Part shown: piece after piece, positions 1 through 7,690 of the stretch | Position numbering within the stretch: position 1 is the first letter of the stretch | Layout of the letters: the number at the start of each line of letters is the position of its first letter | From: UBA5266 sp002411545 | GTDB lineage: Bacteria; Bacteroidota; Bacteroidia; Bacteroidales; WCHB1-69 | DNA length: 16,471 nt | Assembly (NCBI GenBank): GCA_028693085.1 | Contig: JAQUWC010000044.1 | Coordinates: 1 to 16,471 of the forward strand | Direction: 5' to 3' | Translations under genes and position numbers: made by a program | The notes under the pieces: generated by a model | What the model was told of the DNA's origin: nothing | The model's database searches: none | What the model saw: the letters and a program-made list of their open reading frames with translations, nothing else

Positions 1-162
1 AGGACATATGAAGACGGAAGCATTTATTGGACATCCACAGAAAAAGAGGGAGGGGAATATGCCTATACGATATACCTCTTAGAAAACAAACCGAAAATTT
101 CTTACTTGCAATTTTATTCTAAACGTTACGTCCGTGCCATGAAATGGTTTAACGAACCCTAA
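1..162 (+). CDS. C-terminal end of a DUF1566/Lcl-like surface protein (partial)
   Basis: An open frame runs in from the left edge in frame 1 and ends at TAA 160-162, leaving 53 residues. The fragment has YWTSTE near its start, an AY motif in the middle and RYVRAMKWF close to the end. This spacing of YW-S/T-STE, aromatic strand residues and a terminal YVRA-V/M-F resembles the C-terminal part of DUF1566 (Lcl) and the related FISUMP modules found in secreted or surface proteins of Bacteroidota and Fibrobacteres. The start and all upstream domains lie outside the window, so the role cannot be stated. It stops 23 bases before the BspA-like gene, and no -7 element is visible between them, so the two may be cotranscribed. 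The family assignment rests on a short motif and is tentative. Confidence 0.5.
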   Translation, partial: RTYEDGSIYWTSTEKEGGEYAYTIYLLENKPKISYLQFYSKRYVRAMKWFNEP

Positions 163-185
163 TACTAATTTAAACACATTTAACC

Positions 186-2264
186 ATGAAAACCATAAAA
201 ATCATTTTATTTATCTTTTTGATAATCTTATCGGAATTTACCTGGGCGTATGATTTCAGTGCCGTGCATGAGGGGCAAACAATTTATTATAATATTACTT
301 CCGATACAGAGCCTTATACCGTGGAAGTTACTTTTCAAAACAGTAATTATGAAGAGGCCTTTTATACCGATTTTCCTAACGGAAGTTTAATTATACCCGA
401 TTATGTTATGCATAACGGTAAAAATTATACGATTACCGCTATTGCTCCCTATGCTTTCTATGAATGTGATTCTTTAACGGAGATTAGCATGGGCAATTAC
501 ATTGCTTTAATTGATTATGATGCTTTTTATAAATGCAGCCGTTTGAGTGTTATCAATATTCCCCATACGGTAAAACGCATCGGAGAAGGCGCTTTTCAGC
601 ATTGTTCCGGCATAACAAGCATGCATATTCCCGATTCGGTACAAACCATCGAATATTTTGCTTTTTTATATTGCACTAAATTAAAAACTTTTACCGTAGG
701 AAAAAACAATTTACATTTTACTGTTTTGGACGATATTTTATACAATCACACCATGGATACCTTGATTGCCTGTCCGACCGCAAAATACGGAGAAATCACC
801 ATCCCAAATACGGTAACATGGATTGACCCCGCTGCATTTTTAGCATGTGAAAACTTAATGGGAATACTGAAGATTCCTAATTCCGTGAAATATATCGTTG
901 ATAATGCTTTTGATGGTTGTAAACATTTTAATGCTTTAATTTTAGGTGATTCCGTAAAATACATCGGAAACAATGCTTTTACAGGATGTTCCGGATTACA
1001 AGGGAATTTATTTATTCCCAATTCCGTTAATTTTCTCGGTCTAGGTGCTTTTAGATATTGCAGCGGATTAACCGCCGTTAATATCCCTGACAGTATAACA
1101 ACTGTTTTCCACTATACTTTTTTCAAATGCGAATCCTTAAAAACCGTTAGTTTCGGAAAAAATTTATCCATAATTAATGCATTTGCATTCCAAGATTGTG
1201 CCGGACTAAAAGAAATTAGTATTCCGAATTCAGTCAAATACATTAATGATGGTGCATTCACTCACTGCAGCGGATTAGAATCTCTTTCCATCGGTGATTC
1301 CGTGACCCACATTAGTCAGTTTGCCTTTAGCTATTGTTCGAATTTAAGATCAATTACCCTTGGAGAATCGATGCAATATATCGGACATAATGCATTTATG
1401 AATGACCAGAATTTAAAAGAAATAAACATCAAAGCGAAGATTCCTCCAACGATTCTTCGTTTAACTTTTAATAATGTTCCTGATAGTGTTTCCATTTATG
1501 TGCCTTGCAACAGCAAAATACTTTATGAAGCAGATACATTATGGAATAAATTTACACATATTCAAGAAGCGGATTTTACCTATAAAATAAGCGTGAATAC
1601 CAATAATCCCTTGCGAGGAAGTGCTCATGCAACAAACGCGGATTGCATTACCCATCAAACTATACTAACAGCTTTAGCCAATCCTTTTTGTGAATTCGTG
1701 GAATGGAATGACGGCAACACCGATAATCCGCGTACCGTTACCTTAACTCAAGACACGACTTTTACGGCAATATTCAATACTCAAACAGGGTATTATGAAA
1801 TTACGGTTTTATCAAACGATTCTTTTTTAGGAAACGTAAGCGGAAGCGGAATTTTTCAAGAAGGCAGTCTCATTACGCTAAAGGCAACACGCGAACCCTT
1901 ATATTTTAGCCGATTTAAAGAATGGAATGACGGAAATACCGACAATCCACGTAGCATTCGTGTAACACAAGATTCGGTGTTTACGGCTGTATTTATCAAT
2001 ATTTCGAACAACGTGGAGAGTATAAACAAAGGAATACTATCTATTTATCCAAATCCTTCCTCCACTCAATTAACGTTAGATAACGGTCAGGAAATTATAC
2101 TTGAAATGCAAATATATGATGTGTCAGGAAAACAAGTTAAAAGAGGTAGAATGCATGACACAAAACAAAGTATCGATATCAGCGATTTGCATACAGGGAT
2201 GTATTTTGTCAAGGTAAAAACCGAAAAAGGAGTTGTGAATCGTGAAATTCAAGTGCTAAGATAA
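186..2264 (+). CDS. BspA-like leucine-rich repeat surface protein with T9SS sorting domain
   Basis: This 692-residue protein is predicted to be secreted. Residues 1-21 form a signal peptide (lysines at 2 and 5, hydrophobic core, likely cleavage after TWA). Residues ~80-430 are consecutive BspA/TpLRR units of about 22-24 residues with the pattern IPNSV-x-x-I-x-x-x-AF-x-x-C-x-x-L. Residues ~464-603 are two divergent InlB-type repeats, each ending in EWNDGNTDNPR followed by a TxFTAxF strand. Residues ~618-692 are a type A T9SS C-terminal domain (IYPNP at 620-624, YDVSGK in the middle, GMYFVKV near the end), which would direct export through the PorU/T9SS machinery and attachment to or release from the cell surface. 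BspA-family proteins often mediate adhesion, but no ligand can be read from the sequence. The start is fixed by the signal peptide. No clear promoter lies directly upstream. Confidence 0.93.
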   Translation: MKTIKIILFIFLIILSEFTWAYDFSAVHEGQTIYYNITSDTEPYTVEVTFQNSNYEEAFYTDFPNGSLIIPDYVMHNGKNYTITAIAPYAFYECDSLTEISMGNYIALIDYDAFYKCSRLSVINIPHTVKRIGEGAFQHCSGITSMHIPDSVQTIEYFAFLYCTKLKTFTVGKNNLHFTVLDDILYNHTMDTLIACPTAKYGEITIPNTVTWIDPAAFLACENLMGILKIPNSVKYIVDNAFDGCKHFNALILGDSVKYIGNNAFTGCSGLQGNLFIPNSVNFLGLGAFRYCSGLTAVNIPDSITTVFHYTFFKCESLKTVSFGKNLSIINAFAFQDCAGLKEISIPNSVKYINDGAFTHCSGLESLSIGDSVTHISQFAFSYCSNLRSITLGESMQYIGHNAFMNDQNLKEINIKAKIPPTILRLTFNNVPDSVSIYVPCNSKILYEADTLWNKFTHIQEADFTYKISVNTNNPLRGSAHATNADCITHQTILTALANPFCEFVEWNDGNTDNPRTVTLTQDTTFTAIFNTQTGYYEITVLSNDSFLGNVSGSGIFQEGSLITLKATREPLYFSRFKEWNDGNTDNPRSIRVTQDSVFTAVFINISNNVESINKGILSIYPNPSSTQLTLDNGQEIILEMQIYDVSGKQVKRGRMHDTKQSIDISDLHTGMYFVKVKTEKGVVNREIQVLR
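1581..1994 (+). repeat. Tandem divergent InlB-type repeats within the BspA-like gene
   Basis: Two protein repeats of about 65-67 residues, 73 residues apart by their EW anchor (W507 and W580). Each starts with a KISV or EITV strand and ends with WNDGNTDNPR plus a TQD-x-x-FTA-x-F strand. The DNA of the core (gaatggaatgacgg, near 1701 and 1920) is almost identical, while the N-terminal halves have diverged strongly, as expected of an old internal duplication. Confidence 0.8.
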
Positions 2265-2343
2265 TTTTCCAACCCCTACCCTTTCAGCTTGTTATAAATC
2301 AAAAAACAACAAATTATAGTAAATATTACTTTTTTTTCAATAA

Positions 2344-2364
2344 TTTATGTACATTTGCATGCAT
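2344..2364 (+). promoter_or_regulatory. Promoter of the acyltransferase gene (-7 TACATTTG at 2350-2357)
   Basis: TACATTTG matches the Bacteroidota -7 consensus TAnnTTTG exactly. No clean TTTG is seen at the -33 spacing, where there is instead a T-rich run. Transcription would start near 2363 and leave a leader of about 70 bases. The surrounding 21 bases are repeated with one mismatch at 10834-10854 ahead of the U32 gene. Confidence 0.65.
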
Positions 2365-2431
2365 TCAAGAAGAAGTGCATATAACATAAAGAATATTCAA
2401 TTACAATCACATATAAAGAAAAAAAAATAAC

Positions 2432-3691
2432 ATGAAAGACATTTTTGAACGCATTCAAGAAACCCCCGGTCCTTTGGGTCAATATCAATCGCAAGCTGAC
2501 GGATATTTTATGTTTCCTCAATTAGTAGGAGAAATCGGTCCTGAGATGGAATTCAACGGTAAGAAAGTTTTAAATTGGAGTTTAAATAATTATCTTGGTT
2601 TAGCCAATCATCCCGAGGTAAGAAAAGTCGATGCCGAAGGAGCACAAAAATTTGGAATGGCAGCACCGATGGGAGCTCGTATGATGTCGGGAGATACCGT
2701 TTATCATAAAGAATTGGAAAGTAAATTAGCGAATTTCGTAGGTAAACCTTGCGGATATTTAACCAACTACGGGTACCAAGCCATGGTATCGATTATCGAT
2801 TCCTTGTTAACCCGCCGCGATGTGATTGTTTATGATGCTGATGCTCATGCATGCATTTATGACGGATTGCGTATGCACATCGGTCGTCGTTTTTCATACA
2901 AGCACAACAACATGAAAGATTTACGCGACGTATTGGTCCGTGCAAGTAAATTTGCCGAAGAGCAAGACGGCGGTATTTTAGTGGTTACCGAAGGGGTCTT
3001 CGGCATGTCGGGAAACCTCGGACAATTGGATGAAATCGTGGCACTTAAAAAAGAGTTTAACTTCCGTTTATTAATCGACGACGCCCACGGTTTCGGTACC
3101 ATGGGGAAAACCGGAGCCGGTACGGCTGAACATTTCGATGTTACTGATCAAGTAGATGTCCACTTTGCTACCTTTGCCAAAAGTATGGCCGGCATAGGTG
3201 CTTTCGTTGCTTCCACTCCTGAAATCATCGACTATTTGCGCTACAATATGCGTTCGCAAATCTATGCCAAATCATTACCTATGCCTATGGTTATCGGCGC
3301 ATTGAAACGTTTTGAACTCTTACAAAACAAACCGGAATTAAGAAATAAATTATGGGAGATTACCCATGCCTTGCAAAACGGATTGAAAGAAAAAGGATTT
3401 AATATCGGTACTACTAAATCACCGGTAACTCCCGTATTCCTTAGCGGTACAGTGGCTCACGCTACGAATATCGTAGTCGATTTACGCGAAAACTACAATA
3501 TCTTCTGTTCCCTAGTATTATACCCTGTCGTTCCCAAAGATGTTATCATGTTGCGTTTGATTCCGACGGCAGTACATACCCTTGAACAGGTAGATCGTAC
3601 CATTAAAGTTTTCAGCGAAGTGAAAGCCAAACTCGATGCAGGAAAATACAATTTGCCTATTCCCAATATGAATTTGGTAAAGAGAAAATAA
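2432..3691 (+). CDS. Alpha-oxoamine synthase family acyltransferase, candidate cysteate C-acyltransferase
   Basis: A 419-residue PLP-dependent fold type I enzyme of the family that holds serine palmitoyltransferase, 2-amino-3-ketobutyrate CoA ligase (Kbl) and AONS. These enzymes condense an amino acid with an acyl thioester and lose CO2. Visible active-site features are H139 in DADAHAC, D216-x-A-H219 in DDAHGFG, and the Schiff-base lysine K250 in FAKSMAG. The N-terminal GPLGQ, WSLNNYLGLANHPEVRK and PMGARMMSG blocks belong, as I recall the family, to a conserved Bacteroidota subgroup that includes the cysteate acyltransferases (CapB/SulA) and is often auto-annotated as Kbl. The next genes encode a cysteate-synthase-like enzyme and an SDR, which favours cysteate as substrate and 3-ketocapnine as product. 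Serine (sphingolipid) or glycine (Kbl) remain possible. The family is near certain; the substrate is inferred. Confidence 0.85.
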   Translation: MKDIFERIQETPGPLGQYQSQADGYFMFPQLVGEIGPEMEFNGKKVLNWSLNNYLGLANHPEVRKVDAEGAQKFGMAAPMGARMMSGDTVYHKELESKLANFVGKPCGYLTNYGYQAMVSIIDSLLTRRDVIVYDADAHACIYDGLRMHIGRRFSYKHNNMKDLRDVLVRASKFAEEQDGGILVVTEGVFGMSGNLGQLDEIVALKKEFNFRLLIDDAHGFGTMGKTGAGTAEHFDVTDQVDVHFATFAKSMAGIGAFVASTPEIIDYLRYNMRSQIYAKSLPMPMVIGALKRFELLQNKPELRNKLWEITHALQNGLKEKGFNIGTTKSPVTPVFLSGTVAHATNIVVDLRENYNIFCSLVLYPVVPKDVIMLRLIPTAVHTLEQVDRTIKVFSEVKAKLDAGKYNLPIPNMNLVKRK

Positions 3692-3699
3692 GCATATCT

Positions 3700-3737
3700 A
3701 AGGTCTTATTATCCATGGAAGGAAGTAAGACCTTTTT
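3700..3737 (+). terminator. Hairpin terminator or attenuator after the acyltransferase gene
   Basis: AAGGTCTTA (3700-3708) pairs perfectly with TAAGACCTT (3726-3734) across a 17-base loop and runs into TTTTT at 3733-3737. It begins 9 bases after the stop codon. No TAnnTTTG element lies between it and the next gene at 3761, so downstream genes may depend on readthrough. Confidence 0.75.
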
Positions 3738-3760
3738 AAATATTAATTAAATACGAATCA

Positions 3761-4972
3761 ATGAAATATCAAATTAAATGCGTGCATTGTCAGGAAAGCG
3801 TTTCCGGTTTTGCCGAATGGTTTGCACTCAACCAAGCATGTCCGAAATGCGGAAGTAAACATGCGGAAGTGATATATAATGTAGATTATTCTAAATTAAA
3901 AGACCTATATACTAAGCATGTTGATAACTTTTTCCATTATTTTGATTTTCTTCCTTTGGAAAAGAAAAACAATATCGTTACCAATAAAGAAGGAGCAATT
4001 CCTATTGAAAAATGGAATTATTTAGAAAATTATGCCAAAGAGACTTATGGTATCCATTGTGAAGTATTGATTTATCGCAACGACTTAAATGGAGGAACTT
4101 CTACCTTTAAAGATGTAGCAGCCGCATTAGCTGCTTCCTTGTTTAAAGAAAATCATATTTCTGCTTACTGCATGGCTTCCACAGGGAATACGGCAACGGC
4201 CTATAGCAAATACTTATCCATAGCAGGTGTTAAATTTACGATTTTCGTCCCCGATTGTGTGGAAAAAGAAACGGTTGAAGCCATTAAAAGCTATAAACAA
4301 AATATCTGCGTTGCCGATGGCGATTATGCTTATGCCAAAAAGTTAGCCGCCGACTTTCACAATCAACATAAAGTATTGATATCGGCCGGTAACATTGATC
4401 CTATTCGTGTGGAAGCTAAACGAACTATGGTATTTGAGTTTATGCGTCAGCTGGGAAAAATGCCCGATGTGTATATTCAAGCAGTAAGCGGCGGTACGGG
4501 TCCTATCGCTATCGATAAAGGTGTCAGGGAAATAGAATCTTATTATCCGGAAGTAAAATTACCCCGTATGTTATTGGTTCAACAAGACACTTGCGATCCT
4601 ATGGTTCAAGCATGGGAAAAGGCTCAAGAACAAAACTTTCCTAAAGAATATGAAAAACAATATCCGGTGATTGATAATCCACAAACCATTGTCTCCATCC
4701 TTTCTACCGGCAATCCGGGTATGTATCCCGTGGTGGCGCCTATTGTTAGAAAAAGCAAAGGGAATTTCTTACGAATCAAAGAAAGTGAACTTTTGGATTT
4801 TGCCCGTTCGGTAAAAAAGGAAAAGAATCTATTGTTTGGTCCTGCTTCCATCGTATGTTTAGCCGGTTTTTATGAAGCATTGAAAAAAAATCAAATCAAG
4901 AATGGTGAAACCGTACTTATCAATTTGGGTGAAGCGGCTCATAGAGCTAAATCATTTGTTAAATCCTTATAA
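3761..4972 (+). CDS. Threonine-synthase-fold PLP enzyme, candidate archaeal-type cysteate synthase
   Basis: A 403-residue fold type II PLP enzyme. An N-terminal zinc-ribbon-like knuckle has C7-x2-C10 and C27-x2-C30. The PLP lysine is K117 in GGTSTFKD, followed by the cofactor-phosphate-type loop ASTGNTA. The stretch KMPDVYIQAVSGGTG followed by LPRM...Q...DPM-x-x-AW resembles, as I remember it, methanosarcinal cysteate synthase (KMPD-x-Y-x-QAV-x-x-GTG ... LP-x-x-x-x-Q ... PM-x-x-AW), an offshoot of threonine synthase that makes cysteate from O-phosphoserine and sulfite. Homologues of the archaeal type are known in Bacteroidota and linked to capnine synthesis. The usual Bacteroidota ThrC is a longer protein that begins differently (YYSTN-type N-terminus), so this is unlikely to be housekeeping ThrC. 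It heads a tight gene run: 5 bases to the SDR gene. The alternative is a divergent threonine synthase. Confidence 0.7.
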   Translation: MKYQIKCVHCQESVSGFAEWFALNQACPKCGSKHAEVIYNVDYSKLKDLYTKHVDNFFHYFDFLPLEKKNNIVTNKEGAIPIEKWNYLENYAKETYGIHCEVLIYRNDLNGGTSTFKDVAAALAASLFKENHISAYCMASTGNTATAYSKYLSIAGVKFTIFVPDCVEKETVEAIKSYKQNICVADGDYAYAKKLAADFHNQHKVLISAGNIDPIRVEAKRTMVFEFMRQLGKMPDVYIQAVSGGTGPIAIDKGVREIESYYPEVKLPRMLLVQQDTCDPMVQAWEKAQEQNFPKEYEKQYPVIDNPQTIVSILSTGNPGMYPVVAPIVRKSKGNFLRIKESELLDFARSVKKEKNLLFGPASIVCLAGFYEALKKNQIKNGETVLINLGEAAHRAKSFVKSL

Positions 4973-4977
4973 TACAT

Positions 4978-5778
4978 ATGAAAAGATTCAACAACAAAGT
5001 CATTTGGATTACAGGAGCTTCTTCGGGCATAGGCGAAGCTTGTGCTTATGCTTTTGCCAAAGAAGGGGCTATCCTTATACTTACTGCACTTGAAACAGAT
5101 TTATTGGAAAAGGTAAAAGAAAAATGCATACAATTAGGTGCTACCGACACAACAACACTCACTTTTGACTTATCACTTACTTCCGAATTAGAATCATTGG
5201 CTCATAAAGCGTTGAAATGCTTTGGACGCATTGACATATTATATAACAATGCCGGCATTAGTCAACGGGCCAACGCCATGGAGACAAGCATGGATGTAAT
5301 TCGTAAAATTATGGAAGTTAACTATTTTGCGCCAGTTATTTTAACAAAAACTTTACTTCCACACATGATAAAACAAGGGGGTGGACAATTGGTAGTTACT
5401 ACCAGCATAGCCGGCCGTTTCGGCTTTCCGTTGCGTTCAGCTTATTCGTCATCCAAACATGCTTTGTACGGTTTTTTCGAAACGGTACATGCTGAATGCT
5501 ACGATCAAAATATCCGTGTAACCCTTGTTTGCCCTGGAAGGGTTCGTACCAACATTTCATTCTATGCATTAGAAAAAGACGGCACACCCCACGGGAAAAT
5601 GGACAGCGGTCAAGCATCGGGTATTACACCCCAAAAAGCAGCTAAAATAATAATAAAAGCTGTTTATCATAAGAAAAGAGAAGTGTTGGTTGGTAGCAAA
5701 GAATTAGTCATGACCTATATAAAGCGCTTTTTCCCTGCTATAGCCGCCAAATTAGCCAGAAACATTAAATCTATGTAA
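4978..5778 (+). CDS. Short-chain dehydrogenase/reductase, candidate 3-ketocapnine reductase
   Basis: A 266-residue classical SDR. The Rossmann motif TGASSGIG is at residues 12-19, NNAG at 90-93, and the catalytic tetrad reads N115, S143, Y156 and K160 (YSSSK). PGRVRT after the active site is the usual cofactor and substrate loop. These residues show an intact NAD(P)-dependent oxidoreductase of the DHRS7-like type. It sits 5 bases after the cysteate-synthase-like gene and 2 bases before the PurF-like gene, so translation is probably coupled on both sides. In sphingoid and capnine synthesis the 3-keto product of the acyltransferase is reduced by such an enzyme, and the location fits this step. 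The sequence itself does not reveal the substrate, and a generic ketone or aldehyde reductase is possible. Confidence 0.85.
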   Translation: MKRFNNKVIWITGASSGIGEACAYAFAKEGAILILTALETDLLEKVKEKCIQLGATDTTTLTFDLSLTSELESLAHKALKCFGRIDILYNNAGISQRANAMETSMDVIRKIMEVNYFAPVILTKTLLPHMIKQGGGQLVVTTSIAGRFGFPLRSAYSSSKHALYGFFETVHAECYDQNIRVTLVCPGRVRTNISFYALEKDGTPHGKMDSGQASGITPQKAAKIIIKAVYHKKREVLVGSKELVMTYIKRFFPAIAAKLARNIKSM

Positions 5779-5780
5779 CC

Positions 5781-7682
5781 ATGAGTGAAGCTATTAAACA
5801 TGAATGCGGGATTGTATTACTTCGTTTATTACAACCTTTAGATTATTATGTGGAAAAATACGATTCTCCCTTTTGGGGCTTAAATAAACTCTATCTTTTG
5901 ATGCAAAAGCAACACAATCGTGGACAAGATGGCGCCGGAATAGCCGCCATTAAATTTAATCAAAAAGAAGGCTTACACTATATTAACAGACAGCGCTCCA
6001 ATTCATCCACTCCTATCCGTGATTGTTTCACCCCTGTTTATGATCAACTGCAACAAATTGCTGATAACCGACCCTATTTATTGAAAGATATTCCATGGTT
6101 AAAAGAAAATCTACCTTTTGTATCCGAATTATTTTTAGGACATTTACGTTACGGAACCTATGGAAAAAACGACATTAGCACGGTGCATCCGTTTATCATT
6201 AATAATACTTGGATGTCAAGAAGTATCGTTGTCGCGGGTAATTTTAACTTAACCAATTCTGATGAGTTATTTGCTGATTTGGTCGCATTAGGTCAGCATC
6301 CCATTGAAACAGGCGACACCATTACCTTGCTGGAAACCATTGCTAACCACGTAAACAAAGCGAATGATGATTTATATAAATATTACAAAGCACAAGGATT
6401 GAATAAGTTTGATATATCTCGTCAAATTCAAAAGCATATCGACATACAAAAAATCTTGCAAGGAGCTTCCCAAAAATGGGATGGTGGATATGTTTTTGCA
6501 GGTATGTTAGGTCATGGCGATGCCTTTGTCTTACGCGATCCATCCGGTATACGACCGGCATTTTATTATCAAAACGAAGAAATGGTGGTTGTAGCTTCCG
6601 AGCGCCCGGCCATTCAAACGGCCTTTGATTTAGAAGCACAATCTATCAAAGAAATCCCACAGGGAAATGCCTTAATTATCAAACGTGATGGAGAAATATC
6701 CCTTAAAACATGCAATCCTCCCCTTACAAACAAATCCTGTTCCTTTGAAAGAATATATTTTTCACGCGGAACCGATCAAGATATTTATAAAGAACGTAAA
6801 GCCTTAGGAGCCTATTTAATGCCCTATATCTTACAGTCTATAAATAATGACTTGAAACATACTGTATTTTCTTATATTCCCAATACCGCATTGGTTGCTT
6901 TTAACGGTTTAATTGATGCATTGAGACAACATGGCAATGCTATAAAGAAAAAACGATTATTAGAGGAAAAAGAAAATTTAACCCCTGATTTAATAGAAGA
7001 TATCCTTTCATACATGCCCCGATTTGAACAAATTGCCGTGAAAGATGCTAAATTACGTACTTTTATCACACAAGACAATCAGCGCGATGAAATGGTAACT
7101 CACATCTATGACATTACCTATGGAACCATTGAAAAAGACATGGATAATTTGGTTGTGCTCGATGACTCCATTGTCAGAGGAACTACCTTAAAACAAAGTA
7201 TTATTCGCATGTTGCATCGTTTGCATCCACGAAAACTCATCATCGCTTCGTCGGCCCCTCAAATTCGTTATCCCGATTGTTATGGTATAGACATGAGTCG
7301 TTTAGGCGATTTTGTCGCTTTCCAAGCAGCCATTGCTTTGTTAAAAGAAACACATCAAGAACAGATTATCGACGAAGTGTATCGTAAAGCCAAAGAACAG
7401 GAAAACTATCCAAAAGAAAAAATCGCAAATTATGTAAAAGATATTTATGCGCTTTTTACATATGAACAAATATCACGAAAAATTGCCGAACTTATTTTAC
7501 CGGAAGATATTGACACTCCTTTGGATATTATTTACAATAGCGTGGATGATTTACACAAAGCATGTCCTCAGCATCAAGGGGATTGGTATTTTACAGGCAA
7601 TTACCCTACTCCCGGAGGGTTTAAAGTATTGAATCGTTCTTTTATCAATTACATCGAAAATCGACAAGAACGCGCTTGGTAA
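5781..7682 (+). CDS. purF: Amidophosphoribosyltransferase, long Bacteroidota form
   Basis: A 633-residue protein with an N-terminal class II glutamine amidotransferase domain and a C-terminal phosphoribosyltransferase domain, the layout of PurF, which turns PRPP and glutamine into phosphoribosylamine. C9 in HECGI is the expected nucleophile after removal of an eight-residue propeptide. RGQDGAG (47-53), HLRYGTYG, GNFNLTN and RDPSGIRP (from 252) are glutaminase-domain blocks. The PRPP-binding loop VVLDDSIVRGTT is at residues 458-469 with both aspartates present. At 633 residues it exceeds classical PurF (about 470-510) through insertions and a C-terminal extension; this longer form is, from memory, common in Bacteroidota and coexists with a shorter paralogue. 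It follows the SDR stop by 2 bases, an unexpected pairing with lipid-type enzymes. Its stop is 8 bases from the convergent TPR gene. Confidence 0.85.
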   Translation: MSEAIKHECGIVLLRLLQPLDYYVEKYDSPFWGLNKLYLLMQKQHNRGQDGAGIAAIKFNQKEGLHYINRQRSNSSTPIRDCFTPVYDQLQQIADNRPYLLKDIPWLKENLPFVSELFLGHLRYGTYGKNDISTVHPFIINNTWMSRSIVVAGNFNLTNSDELFADLVALGQHPIETGDTITLLETIANHVNKANDDLYKYYKAQGLNKFDISRQIQKHIDIQKILQGASQKWDGGYVFAGMLGHGDAFVLRDPSGIRPAFYYQNEEMVVVASERPAIQTAFDLEAQSIKEIPQGNALIIKRDGEISLKTCNPPLTNKSCSFERIYFSRGTDQDIYKERKALGAYLMPYILQSINNDLKHTVFSYIPNTALVAFNGLIDALRQHGNAIKKKRLLEEKENLTPDLIEDILSYMPRFEQIAVKDAKLRTFITQDNQRDEMVTHIYDITYGTIEKDMDNLVVLDDSIVRGTTLKQSIIRMLHRLHPRKLIIASSAPQIRYPDCYGIDMSRLGDFVAFQAAIALLKETHQEQIIDEVYRKAKEQENYPKEKIANYVKDIYALFTYEQISRKIAELILPEDIDTPLDIIYNSVDDLHKACPQHQGDWYFTGNYPTPGGFKVLNRSFINYIENRQERAW

Positions 7683-7690
7683 TTAATTCA

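Noticed and set aside
2361..2462. Repeated 11-mer GCATTCAAGAA in the leader (2361) and the early coding region (2452) of the acyltransferase gene
   Set aside because: The second copy encodes ordinary residues (RIQE), the flanks are unrelated, and no pairing or regulatory logic follows.
2432..3691. Annotation as 2-amino-3-ketobutyrate CoA ligase (Kbl)
   Set aside because: No threonine dehydrogenase is nearby. The neighbours point to cysteate or sphingoid-type chemistry and the N-terminal blocks fit the Bacteroidota acyltransferase subgroup. Not fully excluded.
3761..4972. Annotation as housekeeping threonine synthase (thrC)
   Set aside because: The usual Bacteroidota ThrC has a different N-terminus, no threonine-pathway genes (homoserine dehydrogenase or kinase) are adjacent, and the KMPD/QAV/GTG block fits cysteate synthase better. 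A tree would settle it.
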